This document shows positions 1 through 6,051 of a DNA stretch of 14,929 nt, one piece after another. Each line of letters opens with the position of its first letter. Position 1 is the stretch's first letter. Source of the stretch: an uncultured Collinsella sp. (lineage in GTDB: Bacteria > Actinomycetota > Coriobacteriia > Coriobacteriales > Coriobacteriaceae); assembly GCA_902469555.1 (NCBI GenBank), contig CABRDB010000053.1, positions 1-14,929 on the forward strand, in the 5' to 3' direction. Below the pieces are notes generated by a model, which saw nothing but the letters and a program-made list of their open reading frames with translations, ran no database searches and was not told where the DNA came from. A program made the translations under genes and the position numbers.

Positions 1-421
1 CACCCGTGCCGCCTGCCGCGCCCGTCCCGATGCCGCCAACGCCCGAAGCCGCCCGCACGGCCTCCGAGCGCTTCAACGCCACGCGGATCCGTGCGAACAG
101 CTCCTCAATCGCAAACGGCTTGGTCAGGTAATCGTCGGCGCCGGCATCGAGCCCGGCCACCTTGTCCATCACGGCATCGCGCGCGGTGACCATTATCACC
201 GGCACATCCTTGTGCTTGCGGACGCGCCGCAGGACCTCCATGCCGTTGAGCTGCGGCAACAGCACATCGAGCAGAATAAGATCGTAGTTGCGCTCCAGCG
301 CCAGGTCCACGGCGGTGCGGCCATCGGCGGCGTGTTCCACCTGGTAGCCCTCGTGCTCCAGCTCGAGCGTCACAAAGCGGGCGATTTTCTCCTCGTCCTC
401 TACGATCAGGATCCGTGCCAT
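1..421 (-). CDS. OmpR/PhoB-family response regulator, N-terminal part (cut by window edge)
   Basis: This gene encodes the receiver half of a two-component transcription factor. It starts with an ATG at 421-419 and runs off the left edge, so 140 residues are visible. The receiver domain spans residues 1-120, with the acidic pair E8/D9, the phospho-acceptor D52 in LLDVLLP, T79 in MVTA and K101 in TKPF, all at the positions expected for the family. The last visible residues, about 122-140, are a Gly/Ala-rich linker. The winged-helix DNA-binding domain should lie outside the window; assigning it to the OmpR class rests on receiver style, for example the ADDYLTKPF motif. The UBA-like membrane protein gene ends 18 bases upstream on the same strand, so the two are probably one operon. 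A histidine kinase gene beyond the edge is expected but unseen. Confidence 0.9.
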   Translation of the reverse strand, partial: MARILIVEDEEKIARFVTLELEHEGYQVEHAADGRTAVDLALERNYDLILLDVLLPQLNGMEVLRRVRKHKDVPVIMVTARDAVMDKVAGLDAGADDYLTKPFAIEELFARIRVALKRSEAVRAASGVGGIGTGAAGGTG

Positions 422-439
422 GCGTGCCCCCGTCTGCGA

Positions 440-982
440 TTACTTGTCGTCGTTCAGATTTTGCTTGATGTCGTCCGCGGCATCGGCGGCGTGATTCATA
501 AGGTTGTTGATACTGCCGGGCACGTCGCCGTCGCTGTCGATGCGGTAGCGCATGCCAAAGAACAGGCCAATCAGCATCAGCCAAATCGTAGCGCCCCAGG
601 CAAACAGGGCGATGATGGGGATCAGGATGGGGATGTTGAGGATGATCGCATCGCGGCGCGTGGCGATAAACTTGGTGTCCAGGCTCAGGCGGAAGAGCTT
701 TTTGAGGTACTCCCACACGCTGTCCATCTTCTTGGAGAAGTCGGTCTTTTCGCTCGACTTTTCGTAGGCGGCCTGCGCGGCGACCATCTCGGCCGAGGGC
801 TCGTCGACCGGCGCGGACTCGGTGGCGGCGTGCGCCGATGTGGTCTGCGTCTTGCCCTGCGACTCGAGCCAAATGATGGCGTCCAAAACGTTGCCGTCGG
901 CAGCGTCGAGCGCCGCCTTGGCGTCGGTGTAGCTCACATTGCACTTGGTGCGGATGGTTTCAACTTTTTCGAGGTCGTCCAT
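440..982 (-). CDS. Membrane protein with UBA/TS-N-like N-terminal domain (DUF4342-like)
   Basis: The product has 180 residues. Residues 1-43 look like a small three-helix UBA/TS-N-type domain of the kind found in EF-Ts and nascent-polypeptide-associated proteins, with the signature VSYTDAKAALDAADGNVLDA. Residues 45-80 are a polar, low-complexity linker. Residues 82-110 are basic and amphipathic, and residues 112-144 form one long hydrophobic stretch, enough for one membrane span or a tight hairpin. The C-terminus is acidic and polar. This order resembles DUF4342-type proteins of Firmicutes and Actinobacteria; the function is unknown. The ATG at 982 has an AAGGGA-type ribosome site about nine bases upstream. 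The gene leads the response-regulator gene by 18 bases, which suggests co-transcription and perhaps an envelope-stress role; that role is inference. Confidence 0.82.
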   Translation of the reverse strand: MDDLEKVETIRTKCNVSYTDAKAALDAADGNVLDAIIWLESQGKTQTTSAHAATESAPVDEPSAEMVAAQAAYEKSSEKTDFSKKMDSVWEYLKKLFRLSLDTKFIATRRDAIILNIPILIPIIALFAWGATIWLMLIGLFFGMRYRIDSDGDVPGSINNLMNHAADAADDIKQNLNDDK

Positions 983-1012
983 GACCTGTCCCTTCGTTCG
1001 ATGGGCGCGACG

Positions 1013-1067
1013 CCGGGCGATCTGCCCGGGCGCGAGCGTAGCGTTCGGCGGCCTGTATGGCGCCGCC
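1013..1067 (-). promoter_or_regulatory. Two GC-rich hairpins in the leader of the UBA-protein/response-regulator operon
   Basis: If transcription starts from the promoter at 1096-1123, the leader is roughly 105 bases long and carries two stems. One pairs 1013-1018 (CCGGGC) with 1024-1029 over a five-base loop. The other pairs 1047-1052 (GGCGGC) with 1062-1067. Neither is followed by a T-run, so they are not terminators. In DNA this GC-rich the stems could be chance. Confidence 0.3.
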
Positions 1068-1095
1068 CCGCCCTTGTTCGAACTCTATAGTGCAG

Positions 1096-1123
1096 GTTAT
1101 AGATTAAGCGATTCTTGAGCCAA
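1096..1123 (-). promoter_or_regulatory. Sigma70-like promoter of the UBA-protein/response-regulator operon
   Basis: On the minus strand a -35 box TTGGCT (1123-1118) and a -10 box TATAAC (1101-1096) are separated by 16 bases, in a locally AT-rich island inside GC-rich DNA. It points at the gene starting at 982, which leaves a leader of about 105 bases. Confidence 0.5.
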
Positions 1124-1335
1124 GATTAATGTTGGATGATTTTTTGGGTAGCGGTGGGAAAAGTATTAGACCTCGATAGCGGGGGATGTGGTGCCGGTGC
1201 AAAACGGCGTCAAAGGTTGGTCGAGCAGGCGGTTTCTCCATTGATGTCCGCACAGCATGTGACACTTACCCTGCCGCCCCGCTCTGCCGCGGCGGCATGC
1301 GTCTGAACAACGACCCTCTAAGGAGTTCGATACCG

Positions 1336-1575
1336 ATGAGTGACAACGCAAAGCATCTCGCAAAGAAGTGCGTAAAGGACGCGGGGCCGTGCCTCGCGCT
1401 GTGCGTAGCCGGCGCAGCGGTCGCGCTGCTGGCTGTTCTGGGGCCGTTCGACGTGCTCCGAAGTGCCAGCTTTCTGCATGTTTGCATGGCTCTTGCCGGC
1501 GCCACGATGACCGGCGGCGTGCTCGATCTGATCTTTTGGGTGTTTGACCCGTTTGGATGGAAGAGCGAGGGGTAG
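1336..1575 (+). CDS. Small membrane protein with two predicted transmembrane segments
   Basis: The product has 79 residues and an unknown function. The chosen ATG at 1336 has AAGGAG (1320-1325) ten bases upstream. A longer in-frame reading from 1186 is possible but has no ribosome site, and its extra 50 residues look like translated intergenic DNA. The N-terminus is polar and lysine-rich (residues 1-15). Hydrophobic segments follow at about residues 17-36 and 43-68, the second containing a Gly/Ala-rich GATMTGGVLDLIF stretch, so an inner-membrane hairpin with the N-terminus in the cytoplasm is likely. The metallophosphoesterase gene starts 85 bases downstream on the same strand. I do not recognise a family. 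Confidence 0.65.
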   Translation: MSDNAKHLAKKCVKDAGPCLALCVAGAAVALLAVLGPFDVLRSASFLHVCMALAGATMTGGVLDLIFWVFDPFGWKSEG

Positions 1576-1660
1576 GTCCCAAAGGATGGAAGGGCTGGAA
1601 CGGTTGACTTAGTGATCGTGCAGAATGTGGGCTAGCGACTTACAGGGAAGTGGTGATCCG

Positions 1661-2386
1661 ATGACGGTCTATGTGACGGGCGATATTCACGGCGGCGTCG
1701 ACATGCAAAAGCTTCGCGACTGGGATCTTGGGGATGGTCTGACAAGTGACGACTATCTCATCATCGCGGGCGACTTTGGCTTTCCGTGGGATTTCTCTGC
1801 CGAGGAATGTGCCGACATTGCCTGGCTGGAGTCGCGCCCCTATACCGTGCTGTTTGTCGACGGCAACCACGAGCGTTTCGATCACTGGTCGGAGCGCCCC
1901 ATGGAGCTGTGGCACGGCGGCCTGACGCAGCGTCTGTCGGACACCTCGCCCATCCGACGCCTGACGCGCGGTGAGGTTTTTGAGCTCGACGGCTCAACGA
2001 TCTTTACCATGGGCGGCGCCACGAGCGTGGATAAGGAATACCGCATTCCGTATTCCAGCTGGTGGCCGCAGGAGCTGCCGGACGAGCGCAACTTTGAGGA
2101 GGCGCGGGCAAAGCTCGACAGCGTGGGTTGGAAGGTCGACTATGCGATCACCCATACCTGCTCCACGCGCATGCTTTCGCCCACGCTTTACCCGGCACCT
2201 GGCTGGAATTATCCCGATGTCGATCGACTCACCACGTTTTTCGACGAGCTGGAGGACCACCTGGACTACAAGCGCTGGTACTACGGGCATTTTCATCGTG
2301 ACGCCAACCCAGCCGAGTGCCACACCGTGCTCTACGACTGTATTGTCCGCCTGGGCGACGAACTCCAGCCCTGGGATGTCGCGTAG
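1661..2386 (+). CDS. Calcineurin-like metallophosphoesterase
   Basis: This is a 241-residue cytoplasmic phosphoesterase of the calcineurin-like superfamily with a dinuclear metal site. The signature motifs occur in order: GDIHG (D8, H10), GDFG (D38), GNHE (N69, H70), ITHT (H165) and GHFH (H210, H212). This is a full set of metal ligands, so the enzyme should be active. The substrate cannot be told from sequence; relatives cleave phosphomonoesters, phosphodiesters or nucleotides. I chose the ATG at 1661, since the family normally starts a few residues before GDxHG and AGGGAAG lies about ten bases upstream. An in-frame ATG at 1625 would add 12 residues. The gene is convergent with gluQ, with only 15 bases between the stops and no visible terminator. 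Confidence 0.9.
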   Translation: MTVYVTGDIHGGVDMQKLRDWDLGDGLTSDDYLIIAGDFGFPWDFSAEECADIAWLESRPYTVLFVDGNHERFDHWSERPMELWHGGLTQRLSDTSPIRRLTRGEVFELDGSTIFTMGGATSVDKEYRIPYSSWWPQELPDERNFEEARAKLDSVGWKVDYAITHTCSTRMLSPTLYPAPGWNYPDVDRLTTFFDELEDHLDYKRWYYGHFHRDANPAECHTVLYDCIVRLGDELQPWDVA

Positions 2387-2401
2387 GGGCGGGGTGGCTG
2401 G

Positions 2402-3403
2402 CTACTCGACCGTTACAGTGATGTTTTCCCGATGCGTGCGGATAACATCCCAGCTAAAGTGCTCGACCAGCTGCTCGGCAGAGCGCGGTGTGGCGTCCGG
2501 CGCGATGCCTGTTTGCCCGGCGAGCCAGCCCAGTAGTGCCTCGGGCGCGCCAAAGCGGGTGCGGAGCTCGCCCAGGTCCAGGTCGCGGTCGCGCTTGGAA
2601 AGGCGGCGGCCATCCGGCGACATGAGCAGCGGAATGTGCGCGTAGTGCGGCGTGGGAAGTTCCAGCAAATGCTGCAGGTAGATTTGGCGCGGCGTGGAGC
2701 CCAGCAGATCGCATCCGCGCACGACCTCGGTGACGCCCATGGCAGCGTCGTCGACCACCACGGCTAGCTGGTAGGCAAAAACGCCGTCGCTGCGGCGCAC
2801 CAAAAAGTCGCCGCATTCGGTGGCGAGTGCTTCGCATTGGGCTCCATACGTGCGGTCCACGAATTCGATCACATCGTTTGCGAGGTCGTCGACGGCGGGT
2901 ACGCGCAGGCGCGTGGCCGGAGCGCGCAGGGCGCTGCGGCGGGCAACCTCCTCGGCAGAAAGGTCTCGGCAGGCGGCGCGGTAGATGGGCGTGCCGTCGC
3001 TCGCGTGCGGCGCGCTCGCGGCGTGGAGTTCGGCACGCGTGCAAAAACAGGGATAGGTGAGGCCGGCGTCTTGCAGCTGACGCAGGGCGTCCTCGTACAG
3101 ATCCAGGCGATCGTGCTGGTAGTAGGGGCCTTCGTCCCACTCCAGTCCCAGCCAGGCCAGGTCGTCAATCAATTGAGTGGCAAGTTCCGGGCGCTTGCAG
3201 CGATCGTCCAGGTCCTCGATGCGCAGCACGATGCTGCCGCCTTGGCTGCGGGCCGAAAGCCACGAGCACAGGCAGCTGAACACGTTGCCCAAGTGCATGC
3301 GGCCCGAGGGCGACGGGGCAAAGCGGCCCACGACGGGGGTGGGCGCTGCCGTTGCTGGTGCGTCCGCGGCGTGTGTTGCTATGTTGCGTGCGTTGATATC
3401 CAT
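2402..3403 (-). CDS. gluQ: Glutamyl-Q tRNA(Asp) synthetase
   Basis: The 333-residue product is a GluRS catalytic-core paralogue that attaches glutamate to queuosine in the anticodon wobble position of tRNA(Asp). Visible features are GRFAPSPSG at residues 26-34 followed by the HIGH-class motif HLGN (37-40), the conserved RIEDLD (61-66), a zinc site of C119, C121, Y141 and C145 (CFC then YRAAC), and the KMSKS-class RLSKRD (267-272). The anticodon-binding domain of true GluRS is absent, and the zinc ligands match E. coli GluQ (YadB), so this is not a truncated gltX. A 24-residue Ala/Thr-rich N-terminal extension precedes the core. The ATG at 3403 has no Shine-Dalgarno site but lies seven bases after a TATACT box, pointing to a leaderless message. 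Confidence 0.93.
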   Translation of the reverse strand: MDINARNIATHAADAPATAAPTPVVGRFAPSPSGRMHLGNVFSCLCSWLSARSQGGSIVLRIEDLDDRCKRPELATQLIDDLAWLGLEWDEGPYYQHDRLDLYEDALRQLQDAGLTYPCFCTRAELHAASAPHASDGTPIYRAACRDLSAEEVARRSALRAPATRLRVPAVDDLANDVIEFVDRTYGAQCEALATECGDFLVRRSDGVFAYQLAVVVDDAAMGVTEVVRGCDLLGSTPRQIYLQHLLELPTPHYAHIPLLMSPDGRRLSKRDRDLDLGELRTRFGAPEALLGWLAGQTGIAPDATPRSAEQLVEHFSWDVIRTHRENITVTVE

Positions 3404-3410
3404 GCGGACG

Positions 3411-3416
3411 AGTATA
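3411..3416 (-). promoter_or_regulatory. -10 box TATACT of a probable leaderless gluQ promoter
   Basis: On the minus strand TATACT (3416-3411) is followed by seven bases and then the ATG of gluQ. Transcription would start at or next to the A of the start codon. No clear -35 box is seen at 16-18 bases upstream, only a weak TTCCCT at 15. Confidence 0.5.
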
Positions 3417-3453
3417 GCGCGGGGCTTGGCAGGGAAGGCGTTGCTGCGCTCAC

Positions 3454-3523
3454 AAGTTGGCGGCGGTACGCATTGCGCACGGTGGGTTTGCGGCTCAAGG
3501 TCTCGATCGCTGCGTACCGACTT
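3454..3523. repeat. Long imperfect inverted repeat (13-pair stem with one 6-base bulge)
   Basis: AAGT (3454-3457) plus CGGTACGCA (3464-3472) pair perfectly with TGCGTACCG (3511-3519) plus ACTT (3520-3523), leaving 3458-3463 bulged and a 38-base interior. The pairing is too long to be likely by chance. It lies next to the hairpin at 3540-3575, so the two may form one structured RNA, most plausibly read on the minus strand. Confidence 0.5.
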
Positions 3524-3539
3524 AGCCTCACAAACGACA

Positions 3540-3575
3540 GAAACCCCGGCAGCTCTTCGCAACTGCCGGGGTTTC
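3540..3575. terminator. Perfect 13-base-pair hairpin, terminator-like but without a T-run
   Basis: GAAACCCCGGCAG (3540-3552) pairs with CTGCCGGGGTTTC (3563-3575) over a ten-base loop, 3553-3562. The stem is very stable, but neither strand has a proper downstream T-tract, so intrinsic termination is uncertain. It could instead be part of a structured RNA or a repeat. Confidence 0.45.
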
Positions 3576-3600
3576 CGCGGAAAAGGGGGACATGATCCTC

Positions 3601-3634
3601 GAGCGAACGGCAAAGGGGCAAACCGTTTTCGCTC
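3601..3634. repeat. Bulged hairpin
   Basis: GAGCGAACGG (3601-3610) pairs with 3623-3634: GAGCGAA with TTCGCTC and CGG with CCG, leaving a two-base TT bulge and a twelve-base loop. It is the third stem in the gene-free region. Confidence 0.35.
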
Positions 3635-3754
3635 AACTGCTTTATGCCCCTCGGCTGGCGGCTCAATCAGCGCGTGCCGCGCCCACACAAAGCCGCTACA
3701 CCTGTGACGGAGCTGTGAAGTGGTATCTATTGCCGGGGCGGGCTATGCCAAGGG

Positions 3755-3797
3755 TGTCCCTAATGACTAGTCATTTAAGAACGTCCCCAATGACTAG
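3755..3797. repeat. Dispersed repeat, copy A
   Basis: This 43-base stretch matches 5944-5986 without gaps at 35 of 43 positions, including a fully shared 14-base core, TCATTTAAGAACGT. It contains a direct repeat, GTCCC(T/C)AATGACTAG, at 3756-3770 and 3783-3797 (period 27), and a perfect 14-base palindrome, AATGACTAGTCATT (3762-3775). A CCGGGGTGCTGG tail follows at 3801-3812 and has a near-match beyond copy B. It looks like a short intergenic REP-type element with no coding capacity. Confidence 0.75.
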
Positions 3798-3875
3798 CTG
3801 CCGGGGTGCTGGTGTGACTTTCATCCCGTTTGGCGCTCCGGTCGCCTAGATGTTCGCCATGCGTACCCGCAAACG

Positions 3876-3884
3876 TGGGACAAT
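3876..3884 (+). promoter_or_regulatory. Possible extended -10 promoter of the DUF2207 gene
   Basis: TGGGACAAT (TG at 3876-3877, hexamer GACAAT at 3879-3884) fits an extended -10 element, with four of six hexamer matches and no clear -35 box. Transcription would begin near 3891, giving a leader of about 28 bases that contains the AAAGG ribosome site. Confidence 0.35.
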
Positions 3885-3918
3885 GGCGCTGTTGGTTTTA
3901 CAGACAAAGGATGTGCCT

Positions 3919-5862
3919 ATGAACACCCTCGCCGCCAAAGTCAGCCGGCAGCGCCACCTGTTTGCGCGATTCGCTTCCGTCTGCGTGCTCGTCACGCTTG
4001 CGTTGTTGCTGCTGCCTGTCGCCGCGCACGCCGACGGTTATTCCATGACCCAAACCTATATCAGTGCCACGGTTGAGGCCGATGGATCGCTGACCGTTGT
4101 CGAGGGACGCCAGTTTGATTTCGACGACGACATCAACGGCGTGTTTTGGGAGATCAATACGGGCACCAACCAGCAGGGCGGCACGGCGGGCGTCGACGTG
4201 CTGAGTGTCGAGGAAGAGGACACCGCGTTTAACAAAGTCGATAGCGCGAACAAGGGCGATTCTGGCGTCTACACGGTCGAGCAGACCAGTGACGGCGTAA
4301 GGATTAAGGTGTTCAGCCCCCACGAGAGCGGCGACAGCGCGATCTATTTTGTGAGCTACACCATGACCGGTGCGGTTATGAACTGGGCCGATACCGCCGA
4401 GCTCTACTGGAAGTTCGTGGGCGACGGCTGGTCTGCGGATTCCGACGATGTCGAGATGGAAGTGCGCTTCGCAAATGCCGCTGCCGGGACGGCGGCCGTC
4501 AAGGGCGATAATTTCCGCGCATGGGGCCACGGCCCGCTGACGGGCGATGTATCGCTCGATGCGGACGAACCCATGGTCACCTATACCATTCCCTGTGTGC
4601 ATCAGGGCGAATTCGCCGAGGCACGCATCGCCTTCCCTAGCGACTGGGTGCCGCAGCTTACCGCCTCGGGCGAAGAGCGCATGTCAACGATCATGAGCGA
4701 AGAGAAGGAATGGGCTGACGAGGCTAACGCCCGCCGCGCTCACGCTCGCATGATTGCCAATGCACTTGCCGTGCTAAGTGTTGTCGCGGCGTTGGCCTTT
4801 ACCGGCACAATCGTTGTGCTTAAGCTGCGCCGCCGTAAGCCCAAGCCGCTTTTCCAGGACGAATATTTCCGCGATGTGCCTTCGGCCGACCATCCCGCCG
4901 TGCTTTCGGCTCTCATGAGCTGGAACGAGGTGCCCGATCAGGCATATATCGCCACGCTTATGAAGCTCACCGACGACCGTGTGATCAAGCTGGAGCAGGC
5001 GACCGTGACCAAGGCCAAGAAGGGCCTGTTGGGGCGTGAAAAAGAAGAGCAGACGTATCGCGTGACGGTGAGTGATGCGGGCTGGAAGTCGGCCAAGGGC
5101 ATTGACCGCATGGTGCTCAAGGTCTTCTTTGCCGGTGCTAAGCCCGACGAGAACGGTGATCGCTCGCGCACGTTTGACGAGCTGCAGCACTACGTCAAGC
5201 AGCACGCTACGCCCGTGGGCGACAAGCTCGAGGACTATCAGAACACCGTTAAGGGCAAGTTGGCCGATAGCGAGTACGTTGCCTCGGACGGCATTGTCGC
5301 AATGGTGTTTTGCCTGGTTCTTGGTATTCTGATCGCCTTTATTCCCGTGGGATCCATCTTCTTTACCGATGGCGCACAGGCGAACATTACCGCCGCGGTT
5401 ATCTCGGTGCCGATTGTGCTGGTGGGTATCGGCGTGGGCCTTACGTTCCGCCGCTTTACGCCGGAGGGCGCCGAGGTGGCGGCTCGCTGCAAGGCACTTA
5501 AGCATTGGCTCGAGGACTTCACTCGTCTAAAGGAAGCCGTCCCCGGCGATCTGGTGCTGTGGAACAAGCTGCTGGTGATGGGCGTGGCGCTGGGTGTTTC
5601 CAAGGAAGTGCTGCGTCAGCTTGCCGAGGCCGTGCCGCCCGAGGTGCGCGAGGCCGACGGCTTCTATGACAATTATCCCTGCTACTGGTGGTACTACCAT
5701 CATTACGGTATCGAGTCTCCGCTCGATTCGTTCGACGACGTGTATCACGAGAGCATCCGTGAGCTGGCGTCGAGCTCCGACAGCTCGGGCGGCGGCGGAG
5801 GCGGCGGCTTCTCTGGCGGCGGAGGCGGCGGCGTCGGCGGAGGCGGCGGCGGAACGTTCTAA
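3919..5862 (+). CDS. DUF2207-family predicted membrane protein with signal peptide and glycine-rich tail
   Basis: The product has 647 residues. Residues 1-38 form a signal peptide: Lys/Arg-rich start, hydrophobic core and likely cleavage after AHA (38). Residues 39-275 are a secreted, acidic, beta-rich domain typical of DUF2207. Membrane segments follow at about 279-302, 458-482 and 489-511, with basic LKLRRRKPKP after the first. Residues 303-457 and 512-620 are soluble, the latter ending in an aromatic YPCYWWYYHHYG patch. The tail, 623-647, is almost all glycine, a common ending in this family. Function is unknown; envelope or cell-surface roles are inferred. The ATG at 3919 has AAAGG eight bases upstream; an earlier in-frame ATG at 3850 lacks this and would bury the signal peptide. 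A strong terminator follows, so it is a single-gene unit. Confidence 0.88.
   Translation: MNTLAAKVSRQRHLFARFASVCVLVTLALLLLPVAAHADGYSMTQTYISATVEADGSLTVVEGRQFDFDDDINGVFWEINTGTNQQGGTAGVDVLSVEEEDTAFNKVDSANKGDSGVYTVEQTSDGVRIKVFSPHESGDSAIYFVSYTMTGAVMNWADTAELYWKFVGDGWSADSDDVEMEVRFANAAAGTAAVKGDNFRAWGHGPLTGDVSLDADEPMVTYTIPCVHQGEFAEARIAFPSDWVPQLTASGEERMSTIMSEEKEWADEANARRAHARMIANALAVLSVVAALAFTGTIVVLKLRRRKPKPLFQDEYFRDVPSADHPAVLSALMSWNEVPDQAYIATLMKLTDDRVIKLEQATVTKAKKGLLGREKEEQTYRVTVSDAGWKSAKGIDRMVLKVFFAGAKPDENGDRSRTFDELQHYVKQHATPVGDKLEDYQNTVKGKLADSEYVASDGIVAMVFCLVLGILIAFIPVGSIFFTDGAQANITAAVISVPIVLVGIGVGLTFRRFTPEGAEVAARCKALKHWLEDFTRLKEAVPGDLVLWNKLLVMGVALGVSKEVLRQLAEAVPPEVREADGFYDNYPCYWWYYHHYGIESPLDSFDDVYHESIRELASSSDSSGGGGGGGFSGGGGGGVGGGGGGTF
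5787..5859 (+). repeat. Low-complexity GGC/GGA run encoding the glycine tail
   Basis: This run of glycine codons, broken only by Phe-Ser, Val and a final Thr-Phe, encodes the C-terminal tail of the DUF2207 protein. Mixed GGC and GGA codons suggest selection on the protein rather than a recent slippage tract. Confidence 0.7.
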
Positions 5863-5876
5863 CGGTCGTAAATTAT

Positions 5877-5924
5877 GGGATGGGCTTTTCTCGACAGCCG
5901 TCGGGGAAAGCCCATCCCCTTTTT
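5877..5924 (+). terminator. Rho-independent terminator after the DUF2207 gene
   Basis: GGGATGGGCTTT (5877-5888) pairs perfectly with AAAGCCCATCCC (5907-5918), and a run of five Ts (5920-5924) follows after one base. It sits 14 bases past the stop codon. Confidence 0.9.
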
Positions 5925-5943
5925 ACGCGCTACCTACGAAGAC

Positions 5944-5986
5944 TGTCCCCAGCAACTAATCATTTAAGAACGTTTCCAACGACTAG
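5944..5986. repeat. Dispersed repeat, copy B
   Basis: This is the partner of the 43-base repeat at 3755-3797, 35 of 43 identical and in the same orientation. The surrounding DNA extends the likeness: CCGGGGTGCCGG near 6011-6022 matches the tail of copy A, and GTCCCTAACTGCTGG near 6035-6049 resembles the GTCCCTAATGACTAG unit. The two copies bracket the DUF2207 gene. Confidence 0.75.
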
Positions 5987-6051
5987 GTGCGGTTGCTGCC
6001 AAGGAGTGTCCCGGGGTGCCGGCACAAAAGGAACGTCCCTAACTGCTGGGT

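Larger units (their letters stand above)
983..1335. other. Intergenic region between divergent genes (353 bases)
   Basis: This stretch separates the minus-strand operon ending upstream at 982 from the small plus-strand gene at 1336. It holds the minus-strand promoter and leader hairpins listed separately and an AT-rich patch around 1085-1170. On the plus strand I see no convincing promoter: TTGATG near 1238 has no good -10 partner. Frames through the region look non-coding in composition. Confidence 0.5.
3404..3918. other. Gene-free region rich in inverted repeats (515 bases)
   Basis: This stretch separates gluQ (minus) from the DUF2207 gene (plus). From left to right it holds the gluQ -10 box, a long bulged stem (3454-3523), a perfect 13-base-pair hairpin (3540-3575), a palindrome TTTCCGCGGAAA (3572-3583), another bulged hairpin (3601-3634), one copy of a dispersed repeat (3755-3797) and a likely promoter near 3876. 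The frames crossing it, such as 3592-3849 plus and 3379-3666 minus, lack ribosome sites and protein-like composition. I read the stretch as non-coding, possibly with a structured RNA. Confidence 0.55.

Noticed and set aside
105..944. 279-codon minus-strand frame overlapping the first two genes
   Set aside because: It is Arg/Gly/His-rich and lies in another frame of two real genes that show clear receiver and UBA-like motifs.
1186..1335. 50-residue N-terminal extension of the small membrane protein
   Set aside because: There is no ribosome site at 1186, while AAGGAG precedes the ATG at 1336 at good spacing.
2402..3688. Longer N-terminal version of gluQ starting at 3688
   Set aside because: The extra 95 residues run through the hairpin-rich intergenic region, resemble no domain, and lie upstream of the TATACT box; the family starts just before GRFAPSPSG.
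3755..3797. CRISPR-like repeat (two units, period 27)
   Set aside because: There are only two units with a 12-base spacer, the same spacer recurs in copy B, and no cas gene is present.
3379..3849. Possible small genes in the gene-free region (minus 3379-3666 and plus 3592-3849)
   Set aside because: Both pass through strong hairpins or the dispersed repeat, have no good ribosome site and look like translated non-coding DNA.
4774..5505. 243-codon minus-strand frame inside the DUF2207 gene
   Set aside because: It is antisense to a gene with a signal peptide, membrane segments and terminator; no independent support.
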